Shown here: positions 1 to 10,403 of the stretch, piece after piece | Layout: each line of letters opens with the position of its first letter | Numbering within the stretch: the stretch's first letter is position 1 | Origin: [Eubacterium] yurii subsp. margaretiae ATCC 43715 | GTDB taxonomy: Bacteria > Bacillota > Clostridia > Peptostreptococcales > Filifactoraceae | NCBI GenBank assembly: GCA_000146855.1 | Contig: GL405246.1 | Span: forward strand, 219,553-283,552 | Reading direction: 5' to 3' | Length of the DNA: 64,000 nt | Notes under the pieces: generated by a model | Databases searched by the model: none | What the model saw: the letters and a program-made list of their open reading frames with translations, nothing else | Told to the model about the DNA's origin: nothing | Translations under genes and position numbers: made by a program

Positions 1-2
1 TG

Positions 3-539
3 TCGGCAAGTGACCAGATACAAAACTATGTGCTTGGGGGTATAATAGGTGGTGTCATCTACAATCAGAAAATTCAGATTTTTGAGTATATAATGATTTT
101 GGCTATATGGTGTTTCCTTGTTCTACTGCTTAAGTGGGTTAAGACATATAATGTAAAGGCAAAGCAGATACTTGACGGCAAGGCTCGTATCATCATAGAC
201 AAGGGTGTAGTAAATGTAGAAAACTGCAAGAAGTCGGCACTCAGTGCACACGACATATCTTTTAAATTGAGGACTAATAATATCTACTCTACCAAAAAGG
301 TCAAACGTGCCATAGTTGAGCAAAACGGTCAGTTCATAATAATTTTGGAGGGAGAAGAAAATCCGAAATTTCCACTGATTACTGACGGTCAGGTGCAAAC
401 TGACATCTTGGAAGTAATGGGCAGGGACGAAGAGTGGCTGTTATCAGAGATAAATGCTCAAGGCTATAAGGAATATAGCGAGGTTTTTTTGGGAGAATAT
501 GCTGACGGAGAATTGACTATTACTCCATATACAGTCTAA
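3..539 (+). CDS. DUF421 (YetF-like) membrane protein, C-terminal part, cut by window edge
   Basis: The frame is open from base 3 with no stop upstream, so the gene begins outside the window; the GTG at 30 is only an internal codon. The visible part has a transmembrane segment (about residues 20-45) and then a soluble domain with the DUF421 pattern: an I-x-D-G-K-like stretch, a basic helix, and a strand reading AIVEQNGQFIIIL. YetF/YrbG-type proteins have N-terminal membrane helices and a cytoplasmic DUF421 domain of unknown biochemical function, in some species linked to spore germination or stress. The next gene is 140 bases downstream and independent. Assignment is from remembered family pattern. 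Confidence 0.72.
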   Translation, partial: SASDQIQNYVLGGIIGGVIYNQKIQIFEYIMILAIWCFLVLLLKWVKTYNVKAKQILDGKARIIIDKGVVNVENCKKSALSAHDISFKLRTNNIYSTKKVKRAIVEQNGQFIIILEGEENPKFPLITDGQVQTDILEVMGRDEEWLLSEINAQGYKEYSEVFLGEYADGELTITPYTV

Positions 540-680
540 TTTTTTGTTTAATAAATTTTTATTTGTGGAATAAATGAGCAGAATTATTTTAATAAATATA
601 AGTTTTCTTTAAAATGGTATTTAGAAAGTATCGGTATTGATATTTTTTAAATACCCTATTATTTTATAGGAGGTAAAGGC

Positions 681-2417
681 ATGAACAAGACTATACTATC
701 TTGTGTTAGAGAGTTCAAAAAACAATCTTTTTTAGCTCCTTTCTTCATCACTCTCGAGGTGATAATGGAAATTCTCATACCCTATGTCATGGCAAATATC
801 ATAGACATAGGTATCAAAAATTCGGATATGGAATATGTCGTTAAAACAGGGCTAATACTGCTTGTTATGGCGATGATGTCGCTATTTTTCGGTGCGACAG
901 GTGCAAGATTTGCAGCTACTGCAGCTACTGGACTGAGTAAGAATTTGAGGAGCGATATTTTTAAGAAAATACAAAAATTTTCTTTTAAAAACATAGACAA
1001 ATTTTCAAGTGCCTCACTTGTTACCAGACTGACTACAGATATTGCCAATGTGCAGATGGCATATATGATGATGATAATAATGGTGGCAAGAAGTCCGATT
1101 ATGATGATTTCAGCGCTTATTATGGCTTTTAAGATTAATGCACAAATTTCAATGATATTCTTGGTGGCGATACCTGCACTTATCGTGATAATGTACACGA
1201 TAATAAAGATTGCTGCACCGAAATTTACTGTTGTTTACGATCAATACGACGTAATGAACAATATGACAGCAGAGAATGTAAGGGCACAAAGGGTTGTAAA
1301 AGCTTATGTAAGAGAGGAATTTGAAAATAGTAAGTTTTCAAAGCTTTCTGCCAAAATTTATGAGCTTTTTGTGGATGTTGAGCTAAATGTAGCAGTTTTC
1401 AACCCTTCAATACAACTTGTGCTTTATATGATGGTGACTGCACTGTTTTTGATGGGCGGTAACCTTATAGTTTCAGGAAGTCTTACTACAGGTCAGTTTA
1501 CCAGCTTGATGATATATTCCATTCAGATACTTATGTCTGTAATTACCATATCTTTTGTATTTGTACTTCTGATTATTGCTGAGACAGGTATAATGAGGAT
1601 AACAGAAGTACTTAAGGAAGAGCCTGCAATGGATGAAAATGCAAAGGGTGAAAAAGAAGTAAAAGATGGCTCTATAGAGTTTAAAAATGTAAGTTTCAGC
1701 TATAGCGATGATGAGCAGAGACTCGCTCTAAAAAATGTGAATATAAGTATAAAATCAGGAGAAACTATAGGAGTAATAGGCTCTATTGGTAGTGCAAAAT
1801 CTACTTTTGTGTCCTTGATACCAAGACTCTACGATGTGACAAGCGGAGAAATAACAGTCGGTGGTAAGAACGTAAAAGATTATGAATTGGCTGCACTTAG
1901 GGACAATGTATCCATGGTGTTACAAAAAAATACTCTCTTTACAGGTACTATAGCAGACAACATAAGATGGGGTAATGAAAATGCTACGGATGAAGAAGTG
2001 GAATTTGTATGTAAACTTGCGTGTGCAGATGAATTTATCCAAAAATTCCCCAAAAAATATGAGGAACAGATATACGAGGGCGGAAACAACGTATCCGGAG
2101 GTCAAAAACAAAGACTTACAATAGCAAGAGCCTTGCTGAAAAAACCTAAGATTCTTATTTTGGACGACTCGACAAGTGCGGTGGATACAAAGACGGATGC
2201 CAAGATTAGAGAGGCTTTTGCCACTCAACTAAAGGATACTACCAAGATTATCATTGCTCAGAGGATATCTTCGATAGAAAATTCTGACAGGATAATTGTA
2301 CTTGACAACGGAGAGGTGGTAGGATTTGATACTCCGCAAAATCTGCTCATGAACAATCAAATCTACAGAGAAAACTATGAATTCCAAAAACAGGGAGGTG
2401 GATTGGCAGATGAATAA
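681..2417 (+). CDS. Heterodimeric ABC exporter subunit, degenerate ATP-site half
   Basis: A type IV (MDR-like) half-transporter: six-helix membrane domain (about residues 15-300) then a nucleotide-binding domain (about 335-560). The catalytic residues are altered as in the non-hydrolysing half of heterodimeric exporters such as TM287/288 or LmrCD. The Walker A reads GSIGSAKST near residue 367 (Ala for the usual Gly before Lys), Walker B ends ILILDD (Asp for catalytic Glu), and the H-loop has Gln (IIAQRIS). The signature VSGGQ is intact. The RBS TAGGAGG lies 8 bases before the ATG. The stop overlaps the partner gene by 8 bases, so they are co-translated. Substrate unknown; multidrug or lipid-like export is the family norm. 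Confidence 0.93.
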   Translation: MNKTILSCVREFKKQSFLAPFFITLEVIMEILIPYVMANIIDIGIKNSDMEYVVKTGLILLVMAMMSLFFGATGARFAATAATGLSKNLRSDIFKKIQKFSFKNIDKFSSASLVTRLTTDIANVQMAYMMMIIMVARSPIMMISALIMAFKINAQISMIFLVAIPALIVIMYTIIKIAAPKFTVVYDQYDVMNNMTAENVRAQRVVKAYVREEFENSKFSKLSAKIYELFVDVELNVAVFNPSIQLVLYMMVTALFLMGGNLIVSGSLTTGQFTSLMIYSIQILMSVITISFVFVLLIIAETGIMRITEVLKEEPAMDENAKGEKEVKDGSIEFKNVSFSYSDDEQRLALKNVNISIKSGETIGVIGSIGSAKSTFVSLIPRLYDVTSGEITVGGKNVKDYELAALRDNVSMVLQKNTLFTGTIADNIRWGNENATDEEVEFVCKLACADEFIQKFPKKYEEQIYEGGNNVSGGQKQRLTIARALLKKPKILILDDSTSAVDTKTDAKIREAFATQLKDTTKIIIAQRISSIENSDRIIVLDNGEVVGFDTPQNLLMNNQIYRENYEFQKQGGGLADE

Positions 2418-4275
2418 TAAAAATCCAAAAGGCACTTTAAAAAGGCTCGTTTCTTATGTGCTTAAAGGTAATGAATTCAAGCTTGCAGTCGTGGTCATCT
2501 GCGTATTGCTATCTGCTATGGGCTCAGTTTCCATATCATTGGCTCTTAAGATATTGATTGATGACTATATCACTCCGCTTATCGGTCAGACTTCCCCTGA
2601 TTTTAAGGCGTTTTACAGCGCTATTTCTATCTTGTGCGTAGTATTTGCAGTGTCAGTTATATCAAGCTTTACTTACAACAGGATAATGGTCTATGTAGCA
2701 CAAGGAACTCTTAGGAAAGTAAAGGATGATATGTTTGCAAAGATGCAATCACTACCTATAAGTTACTTCGACAAGAACAGTGACGGCTCAATAATGTCAC
2801 TGTATACTACTGACTCTGACGCTCTAAGGCAGATGATAGAGCAGTCCACTCCTCAGGTACTGTTATCTGTTGTAACTATTATATCAACCTTTGTTACTAT
2901 GTTGGTACTTTCGCCTATACTTACAGTGCTTGCGGTAGCGGTGGTAATAGCCCTGCTACTTACTTCTAAAAATATAGCAGGTAAGAGTGCAAAGTATTTT
3001 ATGCAACAACAGCAAAATATTGCCAATCTTACAGGATTTATCCAGGAGAGATTATCAGGGCAAAAGGTAGTTAAGATATTTAATCATGAAGAAATATCCA
3101 TAGAAGAATTTGAAAAACTAAATGAAGAATTATTTCAAAGTGCAAAAAATGCAAGTTCTTATGCGAGCATTATAGCTCCTGTAGTTTCAAATATAGGAAA
3201 TATATTCTTCGTGCTTACAGCAATAGTGGGCAGTAGCCTTGCGATAAATTCTATAGGCGGTGTAACTATAGGTATAGTGGCGGCTTATATGCAGTTTGCC
3301 AAAAACTTTACCCAACCTTTTATGATGATAACTCAACAGCTTAACTCTATTAATACAGCACTTGCAGGAGCAAGTAGAATATTTGCCTTGCTCGATGAAA
3401 AAAGCGAGGCTGATGAGGGCTATGTCACTCTTGTAAATGTGGAGGAAGACAAGGAATTCGGTATTATACCCGTACCTTACAAGACAGGTCAATGGGCGTG
3501 GAAACATCCGCATAGTGACGGCAGGGTGACTTATGACAGGCTTACAGGTGATGTGGTAATTGAAAATATGTCATTCGGCTATGAAAAGGACAAACCTGTA
3601 CTCAAAAACATCTCATTATATGCAAAACCGGGACAAAAAATCGCCTTTGTCGGTGCTACGGGAGCCGGTAAGACTACAATTACAAATCTTATCAACAGAT
3701 TTTACGATATAGATGAGGGCAAGATAAGATACGACGGTATCAACCTTATGAAGATTAAAAAAGAGTCCTTGAGACGTTCACTTGGAATAGTGCTCCAAGA
3801 TACACATCTCTTTACCGGCACTATAATGGAAAATATCAGATACGGTAGATTAGATGCGACTGACGAGGACGTAATAAATGCGGCTAAGCTTGCTCAGGCA
3901 GACGGCTTTATCAATATGCTGCCAAAGGGCTACGACACCATGCTCAACAATGCAGGTGATGAGCTGTCACAAGGACAAAAGCAACTTTTATCCATAGCAA
4001 GGGCTGCAATCTCAGATCCGCCCGTACTGATACTTGACGAGGCTACATCGAGCATAGATACGAGAACTGAGGCAATAGTCCAAAAAGGTATGGACAATCT
4101 GATGAATGGCAGGACGGTGTTTGTAATAGCGCATAGACTATCTACAATCAGAAACAGTGATGCGATAATGGTGCTGGAAAACGGCAATATAATAGAGCGT
4201 GGCTCACACGATGAACTGCTTGCTCAAAAAGGAGCGTATTACCAACTTTATACAGGAAATGTCGAACTTGAATAA
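2410..4275 (+). CDS. Heterodimeric ABC exporter subunit, catalytic half
   Basis: Partner half-transporter of the preceding gene. Six membrane helices occupy about residues 20-310, followed by a roughly 60-residue insert with GQWAWKHPH and then the nucleotide-binding domain. Walker A GATGAGKTT (about 415-423), Walker B VLILDE with catalytic Glu, and H-loop IAHRLS are canonical; the signature is LSQGQ. One degenerate and one canonical subunit is the pattern of asymmetric exporters of the YheI/YheH or LmrC/LmrD type. I chose ATG 2410 over the in-frame ATG 2377 because GGGAGG at 2393-2398 is correctly spaced for it and the earlier start would overlap more. A hairpin terminator follows. Confidence 0.93.
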   Translation: MNNKNPKGTLKRLVSYVLKGNEFKLAVVVICVLLSAMGSVSISLALKILIDDYITPLIGQTSPDFKAFYSAISILCVVFAVSVISSFTYNRIMVYVAQGTLRKVKDDMFAKMQSLPISYFDKNSDGSIMSLYTTDSDALRQMIEQSTPQVLLSVVTIISTFVTMLVLSPILTVLAVAVVIALLLTSKNIAGKSAKYFMQQQQNIANLTGFIQERLSGQKVVKIFNHEEISIEEFEKLNEELFQSAKNASSYASIIAPVVSNIGNIFFVLTAIVGSSLAINSIGGVTIGIVAAYMQFAKNFTQPFMMITQQLNSINTALAGASRIFALLDEKSEADEGYVTLVNVEEDKEFGIIPVPYKTGQWAWKHPHSDGRVTYDRLTGDVVIENMSFGYEKDKPVLKNISLYAKPGQKIAFVGATGAGKTTITNLINRFYDIDEGKIRYDGINLMKIKKESLRRSLGIVLQDTHLFTGTIMENIRYGRLDATDEDVINAAKLAQADGFINMLPKGYDTMLNNAGDELSQGQKQLLSIARAAISDPPVLILDEATSSIDTRTEAIVQKGMDNLMNGRTVFVIAHRLSTIRNSDAIMVLENGNIIERGSHDELLAQKGAYYQLYTGNVELE

Positions 4276-4306
4276 TGATTGACGATTAAATACTTTTATA
4301 TTATAA

Positions 4307-4347
4307 TATACTTGCGTATTGTATCTAAAACGCAGGTATATTTTTTT
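4307..4347 (+). terminator. Rho-independent terminator of the ABC exporter operon
   Basis: The arms TATACTTGCGT (4307-4317) and ACGCAGGTATA (4330-4340) pair over 11 positions with one G-U. They are followed directly by a run of seven T. Confidence 0.85.
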
Positions 4348-4367
4348 GAGTTTTAGATTTATAATAC

Positions 4368-4493
4368 AATACTAAAATTCAATAGAGTTGTGGATAGCAA
4401 TAATTAAAATATTTATAAAATTAGTTAGACATTTTACTTTATTTTAATTAAAAACTCATTGACTTATCTTATAGATTAAACAAATATTAGTAT
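4368..4493 (+). repeat. Degenerate AATACTAA/TTAGTAT interspersed repeat
   Basis: Starts AATACTAAAATTCAAT and ends AATATTAGTAT, 126 bases apart, matching the ends and size of the clearer copies at 13296, 53705, 53915 and 62458. The interior is diverged, so this is a lower-confidence member. Confidence 0.4.
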
Positions 4494-4659
4494 GATTGTA
4501 ATATCAAAGAAAAATGACTTTGTTAATAAAATTGATATTTTATGTTAGTCAAAAATTATAAGGGGTATTACACCAATAATATATAGATTTTGATATAAAA
4601 ATTTCGATTATAAATGAACTGATAATCTTTAGTATTCTAGCAAAAAAGACGATAAATAT

Positions 4660-4788
4660 AAATAATGCTGAAATTTATATAATTGTGGGTAGCTCTATGC
4701 TGTTTTTTAAAAAAATTACTATAGTAGTGAATTAAATTAAGATATATTTTAAATTTATTGTTTAATAAAAATAATATCAGCATTATTT
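4660..4788. repeat. 129-bp element with perfect 12-bp inverted ends
   Basis: AAATAATGCTGA at 4660-4671 is the exact reverse complement of TCAGCATTATTT at 4777-4788. The interior is AT-rich and non-coding. The ends differ from the AATACTAA family. Only one copy was noticed in the window, so it may be a chance inverted repeat in AT-rich DNA or a second small mobile element. Confidence 0.35.
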
Positions 4789-4961
4789 CTTATGGATAAT
4801 TCCAACAAATGTTTTAATATTTAGTAAAAAGACAATAGACAAACGGATGCCAATCAATGCGTATATTACAGTTTAAACGTTTTGATGATAATTTTCTAAG
4901 GATATAAAATTATGTATGGATTTATAGCTTTTTAAAAAAATGATTGGTATAAGAAAGGTAA

Positions 4962-6086
<1,125 letters not shown>

Positions 6087-6115
6087 GATATTACTATGAT
6101 TTAAGGATGATATAT

Positions 6116-7156
6116 ATGGAAACTGAATGTAAGAGGTCTTCATATTTCAGTGTGATTTTAATAGGTTTTTTTATACACATTTGTTATGAGGCGATATTTA
6201 TAGCCCTCCGATTACCTAGATTTATGCTTTTATACAATATTGTCAGCATAAGTGTATTTGGAGTAGCGGCGTGGATTCTTAACAAAAGGGAAGATGCCAA
6301 CGTCATTTTTGCTTGTTTCTTAGAAGTCTCAATATTTATCACTTTGGCAATTTTTTTTATAGGTTGGAACTATGAGTTTCAAAGTTGGTATTTTTCGATA
6401 ACTGTAATGGCTGTTACGGTCCACTTTAAGAACAAGGGCAAGTTTTACTTTGTTGCATTAATGAATTTTGTATTGTTCAGCATGATGTTTCTCTTAACTC
6501 ATACCATTACAATAGAAGAAGAATATGGCTTTTTACACTATGCTCTGTATTTTATAAATATAGCAGGTTCGTTTTTTATGATATTGCTTGCAGAAAGATT
6601 GCTGAATTGGTCGAAAATTCTGGAAGAATATCATATGAACCAAAGGTTCAACAAGATGAAAAAACAGGCTGAAACTGATGAACTTACAGAATTGTACAAC
6701 AGGCATAAGATGAAAGAAATACTAAATGATATGAATGAAATGGTTGGAGATAAAAACTCTGAATTTTATATTTCTTTTGCAGATATAGATAATTTTAAAA
6801 ATATAAATGACTCCTATGGTCATGATATAGGCGATAAGGTGCTACGCTCTGTGGCAGGTATGCTCAAGAGTGAACTCGGTTCTGACAATGTAGTTTCAAG
6901 GTGGGGTGGAGAAGAGTTTTTGATATTATTTTATGATGTCAAAGGACATACCGAAGTATTTCAAAGGTTGGATAGTATCAGAAAGAAAATCTCATATAGC
7001 ACATTTGAGTACAACGGTATCAAGATAAAATTTACAGTGACCTTTGGTGCTACATCGTCACTTTCTCATACCAATGTTTACGATATGGCAAAAAAAGCTG
7101 ATGAGCTGATGTATCTCGGTAAGTGCCAAGGTAAGAATGTGGTGCTTATGGATTGA
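6116..7156 (+). CDS. Membrane-bound diguanylate cyclase (GGDEF domain)
   Basis: Six or so hydrophobic helices (about residues 10-165) are followed by a linker and a GGDEF domain with D(E)LTELYNR-type entry and the active-site RWGGEEF (about 262-268). It should make cyclic di-GMP from two GTP at the membrane. The I-site Arg expected five residues before the active loop is not conserved (LGSD instead of RxxD), so product inhibition through that site is unlikely. The sensor region is not a family I can name. ATG 6116 has AAGGA 8 bases upstream; ATG 6107 is possible. It ends 28 bases before the first degV and may be co-transcribed with tgt and degV. Confidence 0.92.
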   Translation: METECKRSSYFSVILIGFFIHICYEAIFIALRLPRFMLLYNIVSISVFGVAAWILNKREDANVIFACFLEVSIFITLAIFFIGWNYEFQSWYFSITVMAVTVHFKNKGKFYFVALMNFVLFSMMFLLTHTITIEEEYGFLHYALYFINIAGSFFMILLAERLLNWSKILEEYHMNQRFNKMKKQAETDELTELYNRHKMKEILNDMNEMVGDKNSEFYISFADIDNFKNINDSYGHDIGDKVLRSVAGMLKSELGSDNVVSRWGGEEFLILFYDVKGHTEVFQRLDSIRKKISYSTFEYNGIKIKFTVTFGATSSLSHTNVYDMAKKADELMYLGKCQGKNVVLMD

Positions 7157-7184
7157 ACGGACGGATAATTTAAGGAGAAGAGTT

Positions 7185-8075
7185 ATGAACTATAAGATAG
7201 TGACGGACAGTACATGCGAATTGACTGATGAATTGATAAATAAACTTGATATTCATGTTTTACCTGTAATAGTTACCCTAGGTGACAAGCAGTTTTTGGA
7301 TAACGTGGACATCACTTCAAAACAGGTGTTTGAAGATATGAAAAAAGGTGAGATTTACAAGACATCACAAATTCCGCTAAACACTTACATTGACGTATTT
7401 TCACAGTATGCAAAGGAAAATATACCTGTGATAAACATAGTGATGTCAAGTGGTATATCTTCATCTTATGAAACGTCGGAAATTGCTGTAAATATGGTCA
7501 AGGAAGAGTATAAGGACGCCATTATATATACTGTAGATTCTAAATGTTGCTCCATTGAGATGGGAATTGCGGTAAAATACATGGCTATGGCTGCCCAAAA
7601 CGGAAAATCCTATGAAGAAATACTTAAAGTCCTTGAATTTTGCAAGAATAACATAGGAGTTATTTTTACAGTTTCAGACTTGAAATATCTCTCTCGTGGT
7701 GGAAGACTGTCAAAGGCTTCAGCGTTTATAGGCAATATGCTCAATATCAAGCCTATACTTTCTGTCACAAAGGATGGAAGACTTGAGGTAATAGACAAGG
7801 TCAGAAGTAAGAAAAAAATGCTCCAATACATCATTGACAAGGTAAGAAGCGAGATTCCTGAGGATGAACTGAAAAAAGCTGAGATGATAATATCAAACGC
7901 CGACAACGAGGAAACGGCTATAGCTTTGAAACAAGAAATTGTAAATATCGTAGGTATGGATGAGGATAAGATTAGTATGCAAGATATAGGACCATGTATA
8001 GGTGTGCATACAGGACCCGATTCACTTTACGTATTTTATCTCAAGAGACATCTGCCTGATGAGATGTACTTGTAA
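7185..8075 (+). CDS. DegV family fatty-acid-binding protein (first copy)
   Basis: A 296-residue DegV-family protein. These bind a single long-chain fatty acid, and FakB members present it to the kinase FakA. Landmarks: IVTDSTCELT at the start, TSQIPLNTY, VMSSGISSSYETS (fatty-acid carboxylate contact region), LKYLSRGGRLSK, and C-terminal IGPCIGVHTGP. ATG 7185 is preceded by TAAGGAGAAG and gives the standard DegV start; the longer frame from 7137 overlaps the previous gene. No fakA-like kinase lies in the window. Confidence 0.94.
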   Translation: MNYKIVTDSTCELTDELINKLDIHVLPVIVTLGDKQFLDNVDITSKQVFEDMKKGEIYKTSQIPLNTYIDVFSQYAKENIPVINIVMSSGISSSYETSEIAVNMVKEEYKDAIIYTVDSKCCSIEMGIAVKYMAMAAQNGKSYEEILKVLEFCKNNIGVIFTVSDLKYLSRGGRLSKASAFIGNMLNIKPILSVTKDGRLEVIDKVRSKKKMLQYIIDKVRSEIPEDELKKAEMIISNADNEETAIALKQEIVNIVGMDEDKISMQDIGPCIGVHTGPDSLYVFYLKRHLPDEMYL

Positions 8076-8161
8076 GAAAATATCCACTTTTGGATTTTAT
8101 TATAAGATTATGTTGTAAATGTTTTTTAACTGTATTTGTAATAAGTATCAAAAATAAAATT

Positions 8162-8276
8162 ATACTAAGAATTAATTAATTGCCATACAAATATATTACA
8201 ACTATATTATTGAAAAGTAATGAAAATTTCGTTAAATATAGCAAGATGTATGAGTTTGTAAATTGTAATTAGTATT
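8162..8276 (+). repeat. Interspersed repeat copy between the two degV genes
   Basis: Left end ATACTAAGAATTAATTAATT and right end TTGTAATTAGTATT, 115 bases. Its right end stops 14 bases before the ATG of the second degV, so the repeat adjoins that gene's ribosome binding site and could carry or interrupt its promoter. Confidence 0.65.
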
Positions 8277-8290
8277 AGAACAGGTGAATA

Positions 8291-9181
8291 ATGGAGAGAA
8301 TAATAAAAATAATTTCCGACAGCTCTTGTGATTTACCCAAAGAGTTGATAAAACAGCAGGGTATTGACATAATACCTGTGCCACTTACCGACGGAGTAAA
8401 TAACTATCAGGACAGTGTAGACATAATGGCTGATGAAGTCTACGAAAATATGAAAAAAGGTGTAATATATAAGACTTCTCAAGTGCCGTTAAAAGATTAT
8501 ATCGAAAAATACACTTATTATGCTCAAAATGATATACCTGCACTGAGTTTGGTGATGTCTTCCGGGCTTTCTTCATCTCATGCCACTTCGGCTATGGCAC
8601 TTGATACTGTCAAAGAGACATATAAGGATGCCAGGATACAGACTGTGGATACGAAGTTATGTTCACTTGCTCATGGCTATGCGACATACCTCTTGTCAAT
8701 GTCAGCTCAAAAAGGACATGGATTTGATGACTTGCTTGAACTCTTAAAATTTTTACAGGAAAATATCATATCTACAGCTACTGTAGATGATTTGAAATAT
8801 CTCGCAAGGGGCGGAAGATTGTCAAATGTCACAGCTGTAATAGCAAATACCCTTAATATCAAACCTTTCCTACATGCTGATGACGGCTCTCTCCATCTTT
8901 TTGACAAGGTGAGAGGCTTGAAAAAGATGTACAGGAGATATATCGAGGTCTTAAAGGAAAGAAATGAAACGACAGATTTTTCAAAATCCACTATACTGAT
9001 AGAAAAGTCTGATGATGACGAGATGATGCTAACTCTTAGAGACATGATAAAAGAAGAATTTAACATAAATGATGACAATTTCATCTTGGGGCAGATAGGA
9101 CCTACAATCGGTGCACACATAGGTCCAGGCTCAATGTGTATGTTCTTCCTTAAAAATCCTCTTCCGGATAAGTATTTTTAG
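8291..9181 (+). CDS. DegV family fatty-acid-binding protein (second copy)
   Basis: Paralogue of the preceding degV with the same length (296 residues) and the same landmarks in the same order: IISDSSCDLP, KTSQVPLKDY, VMSSGLSSSHATS, LKYLARGGRLSN, IGPTIGAHIGP. The two probably present different acyl chains to a fatty acid kinase; that is inference from FakB1/FakB2 of other Firmicutes. A 115-bp repeat separates the copies. The RBS is weak (ACAGGTG, about 5 bases before the ATG). Transcription ends at a bidirectional terminator shared with the convergent ECF gene. Confidence 0.94.
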   Translation: MERIIKIISDSSCDLPKELIKQQGIDIIPVPLTDGVNNYQDSVDIMADEVYENMKKGVIYKTSQVPLKDYIEKYTYYAQNDIPALSLVMSSGLSSSHATSAMALDTVKETYKDARIQTVDTKLCSLAHGYATYLLSMSAQKGHGFDDLLELLKFLQENIISTATVDDLKYLARGGRLSNVTAVIANTLNIKPFLHADDGSLHLFDKVRGLKKMYRRYIEVLKERNETTDFSKSTILIEKSDDDEMMLTLRDMIKEEFNINDDNFILGQIGPTIGAHIGPGSMCMFFLKNPLPDKYF

Positions 9182-9267
9182 TTATTAAAACTAATACTTC
9201 TTATATCATAGACTTATTTGAAATTTAGAGAATATAAATAAATTGGAATTATAAAATCAAAATTATC

Positions 9268-9373
9268 TAATACTATTATCTATTTGATTAATGGAAATAG
9301 AGCGTGAGGTATATTAATATTATAAACGCTGCTACAACTGTATTATCCAATATTGTATTAGAGTTTAGTATAA
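9268..9373. repeat. Possible degenerate repeat copy
   Basis: TAATACTATTATC near 9268 and GAGTTTAGTATA near 9362-9373 resemble worn ends of the AATACTAA/TTAGTATT family, at near-normal spacing. The interior cannot be aligned by eye with confidence. Confidence 0.25.
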
Positions 9374-9410
9374 GCTATCATTTGTTTTTAAAAAGTGAAA
9401 AATAGACTAA

Positions 9411-9444
9411 AAAAAGTGCCTTTACAATAGTAGAGGCACTTTTT
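9411..9444. terminator. Bidirectional terminator between convergent genes
   Basis: AAAAAGTGCCT (9411-9421) and AGGCACTTTT (9434-9443) form a near-perfect stem. The A-run on one side and T-run on the other allow termination on both strands, serving the second degV (+) and the ECF S component (-). Confidence 0.85.
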
Positions 9445-9454
9445 AACGTTATTA

Positions 9455-9991
9455 TTAGTGTTGGAATTTCTTTATATATTGAGACAATTTTATCTTGTCA
9501 AAAGCCTTACCTATTACAAAGAATACGAATATTCCCATAAAACCTTGAATCATATTAGGAAATGCTGATTGTATAGCACTTGCCATAGTTCCCTTCATTA
9601 TAGTAGATGCTATGAAATATCCTGATATCATTATCGCTATAGATGTAAGACAGGCAATAACTGTATTTAGTGATATGAATTTTGACTTTGAGCTAGAGTA
9701 TTGAGATATATATCCTGCAGCAAGTCCCATTAGAGATTTGATTATAAGTGTAGGTATAGCCCAGTGTGCATAACCGCTGAGTATATCAGCAAGCATAGAA
9801 CCTATACCACCTGCAAGAAAACCTGCTCTCTTACCGAAAAATATAGCTACTAACAAAATGCAACTGTCGCCTAAGTGGATATAACCATTTGTAACAGGTA
9901 CAGGTATTTGAACCATCATAGTCATAACACACACTAAGGCAATAAATAAACCATACATTGATAAAGTAAAGATGTCATATTTTTTGTTCAC
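9455..9991 (-). CDS. ECF transporter S component (PF07155-like)
   Basis: A 178-residue, five- to six-helix membrane protein. The segment GYIHLGDSCILLVAIFFGK followed by GFLAGGIGSMLADILSGY is typical of ECF vitamin-transporter S components of the PF07155 type; the S component binds a vitamin or precursor and docks on a shared EcfT/EcfA/EcfA' module encoded elsewhere. The substrate cannot be read from sequence and no riboswitch was recognised upstream. The start is GTG at 9991: AGGAGG (complement of 10001-10006) sits 9 bases before it, while the longer frame to 10075 adds a non-homologous basic extension. Confidence 0.82.
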   Translation of the reverse strand: MNKKYDIFTLSMYGLFIALVCVMTMMVQIPVPVTNGYIHLGDSCILLVAIFFGKRAGFLAGGIGSMLADILSGYAHWAIPTLIIKSLMGLAAGYISQYSSSKSKFISLNTVIACLTSIAIMISGYFIASTIMKGTMASAIQSAFPNMIQGFMGIFVFFVIGKAFDKIKLSQYIKKFQH

Positions 9992-10005
9992 CGATTTTAA
10001 CCTCC

Positions 10006-10403
10006 TAAAATAAAAATTATGTAAACATAATATATCTTTAGCTAAGAGTATATCACATTTAGGGTTGAGTGTCAAAATAAATTTTGGTATTAATTTACGA
10101 GCTTATAAATGATTTAATCTTGTTTCAATAAAATTAATCGTGGTATCTTTTAGTAATGCAAATATATAAATTTTATCTGTAGTTTATTGAATAAAAATAT
10201 TTAGGTATAAACCATAATGTAAAAAGCGTGAAAACTTGATTTTATAAACAAAATTTTCAAATCTGAATTAATAGAATATGGCTATAATGCTTAAATATAA
10301 CTTATTATAAATATCGTAAAATATTTTTATTAGTAAATCTAATAAATTTATAGAAACTTTCTTTATTTTTTAAATAAATTTCATTACAAATAGTGGAGCA
10401 ATT
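10006..10403. other. Divergent promoter region between the ECF gene and uvrA
   Basis: About 400 AT-rich bases between oppositely oriented genes. They should contain both promoters, but I could not pick convincing -35/-10 pairs, a LexA box, or a riboswitch. No small gene is seen. Confidence 0.5.

Noticed and set aside
2377-2409. Upstream ATG giving 11 extra residues to the second ABC subunit
   Set aside because: It would read through the ribosome binding site GGGAGG that is well placed for ATG 2410.
681-2417. First ABC subunit as a broken gene because of its altered Walker A, Walker B and H-loop
   Set aside because: The same substitutions define the degenerate half of heterodimeric exporters, and the partner has canonical residues.
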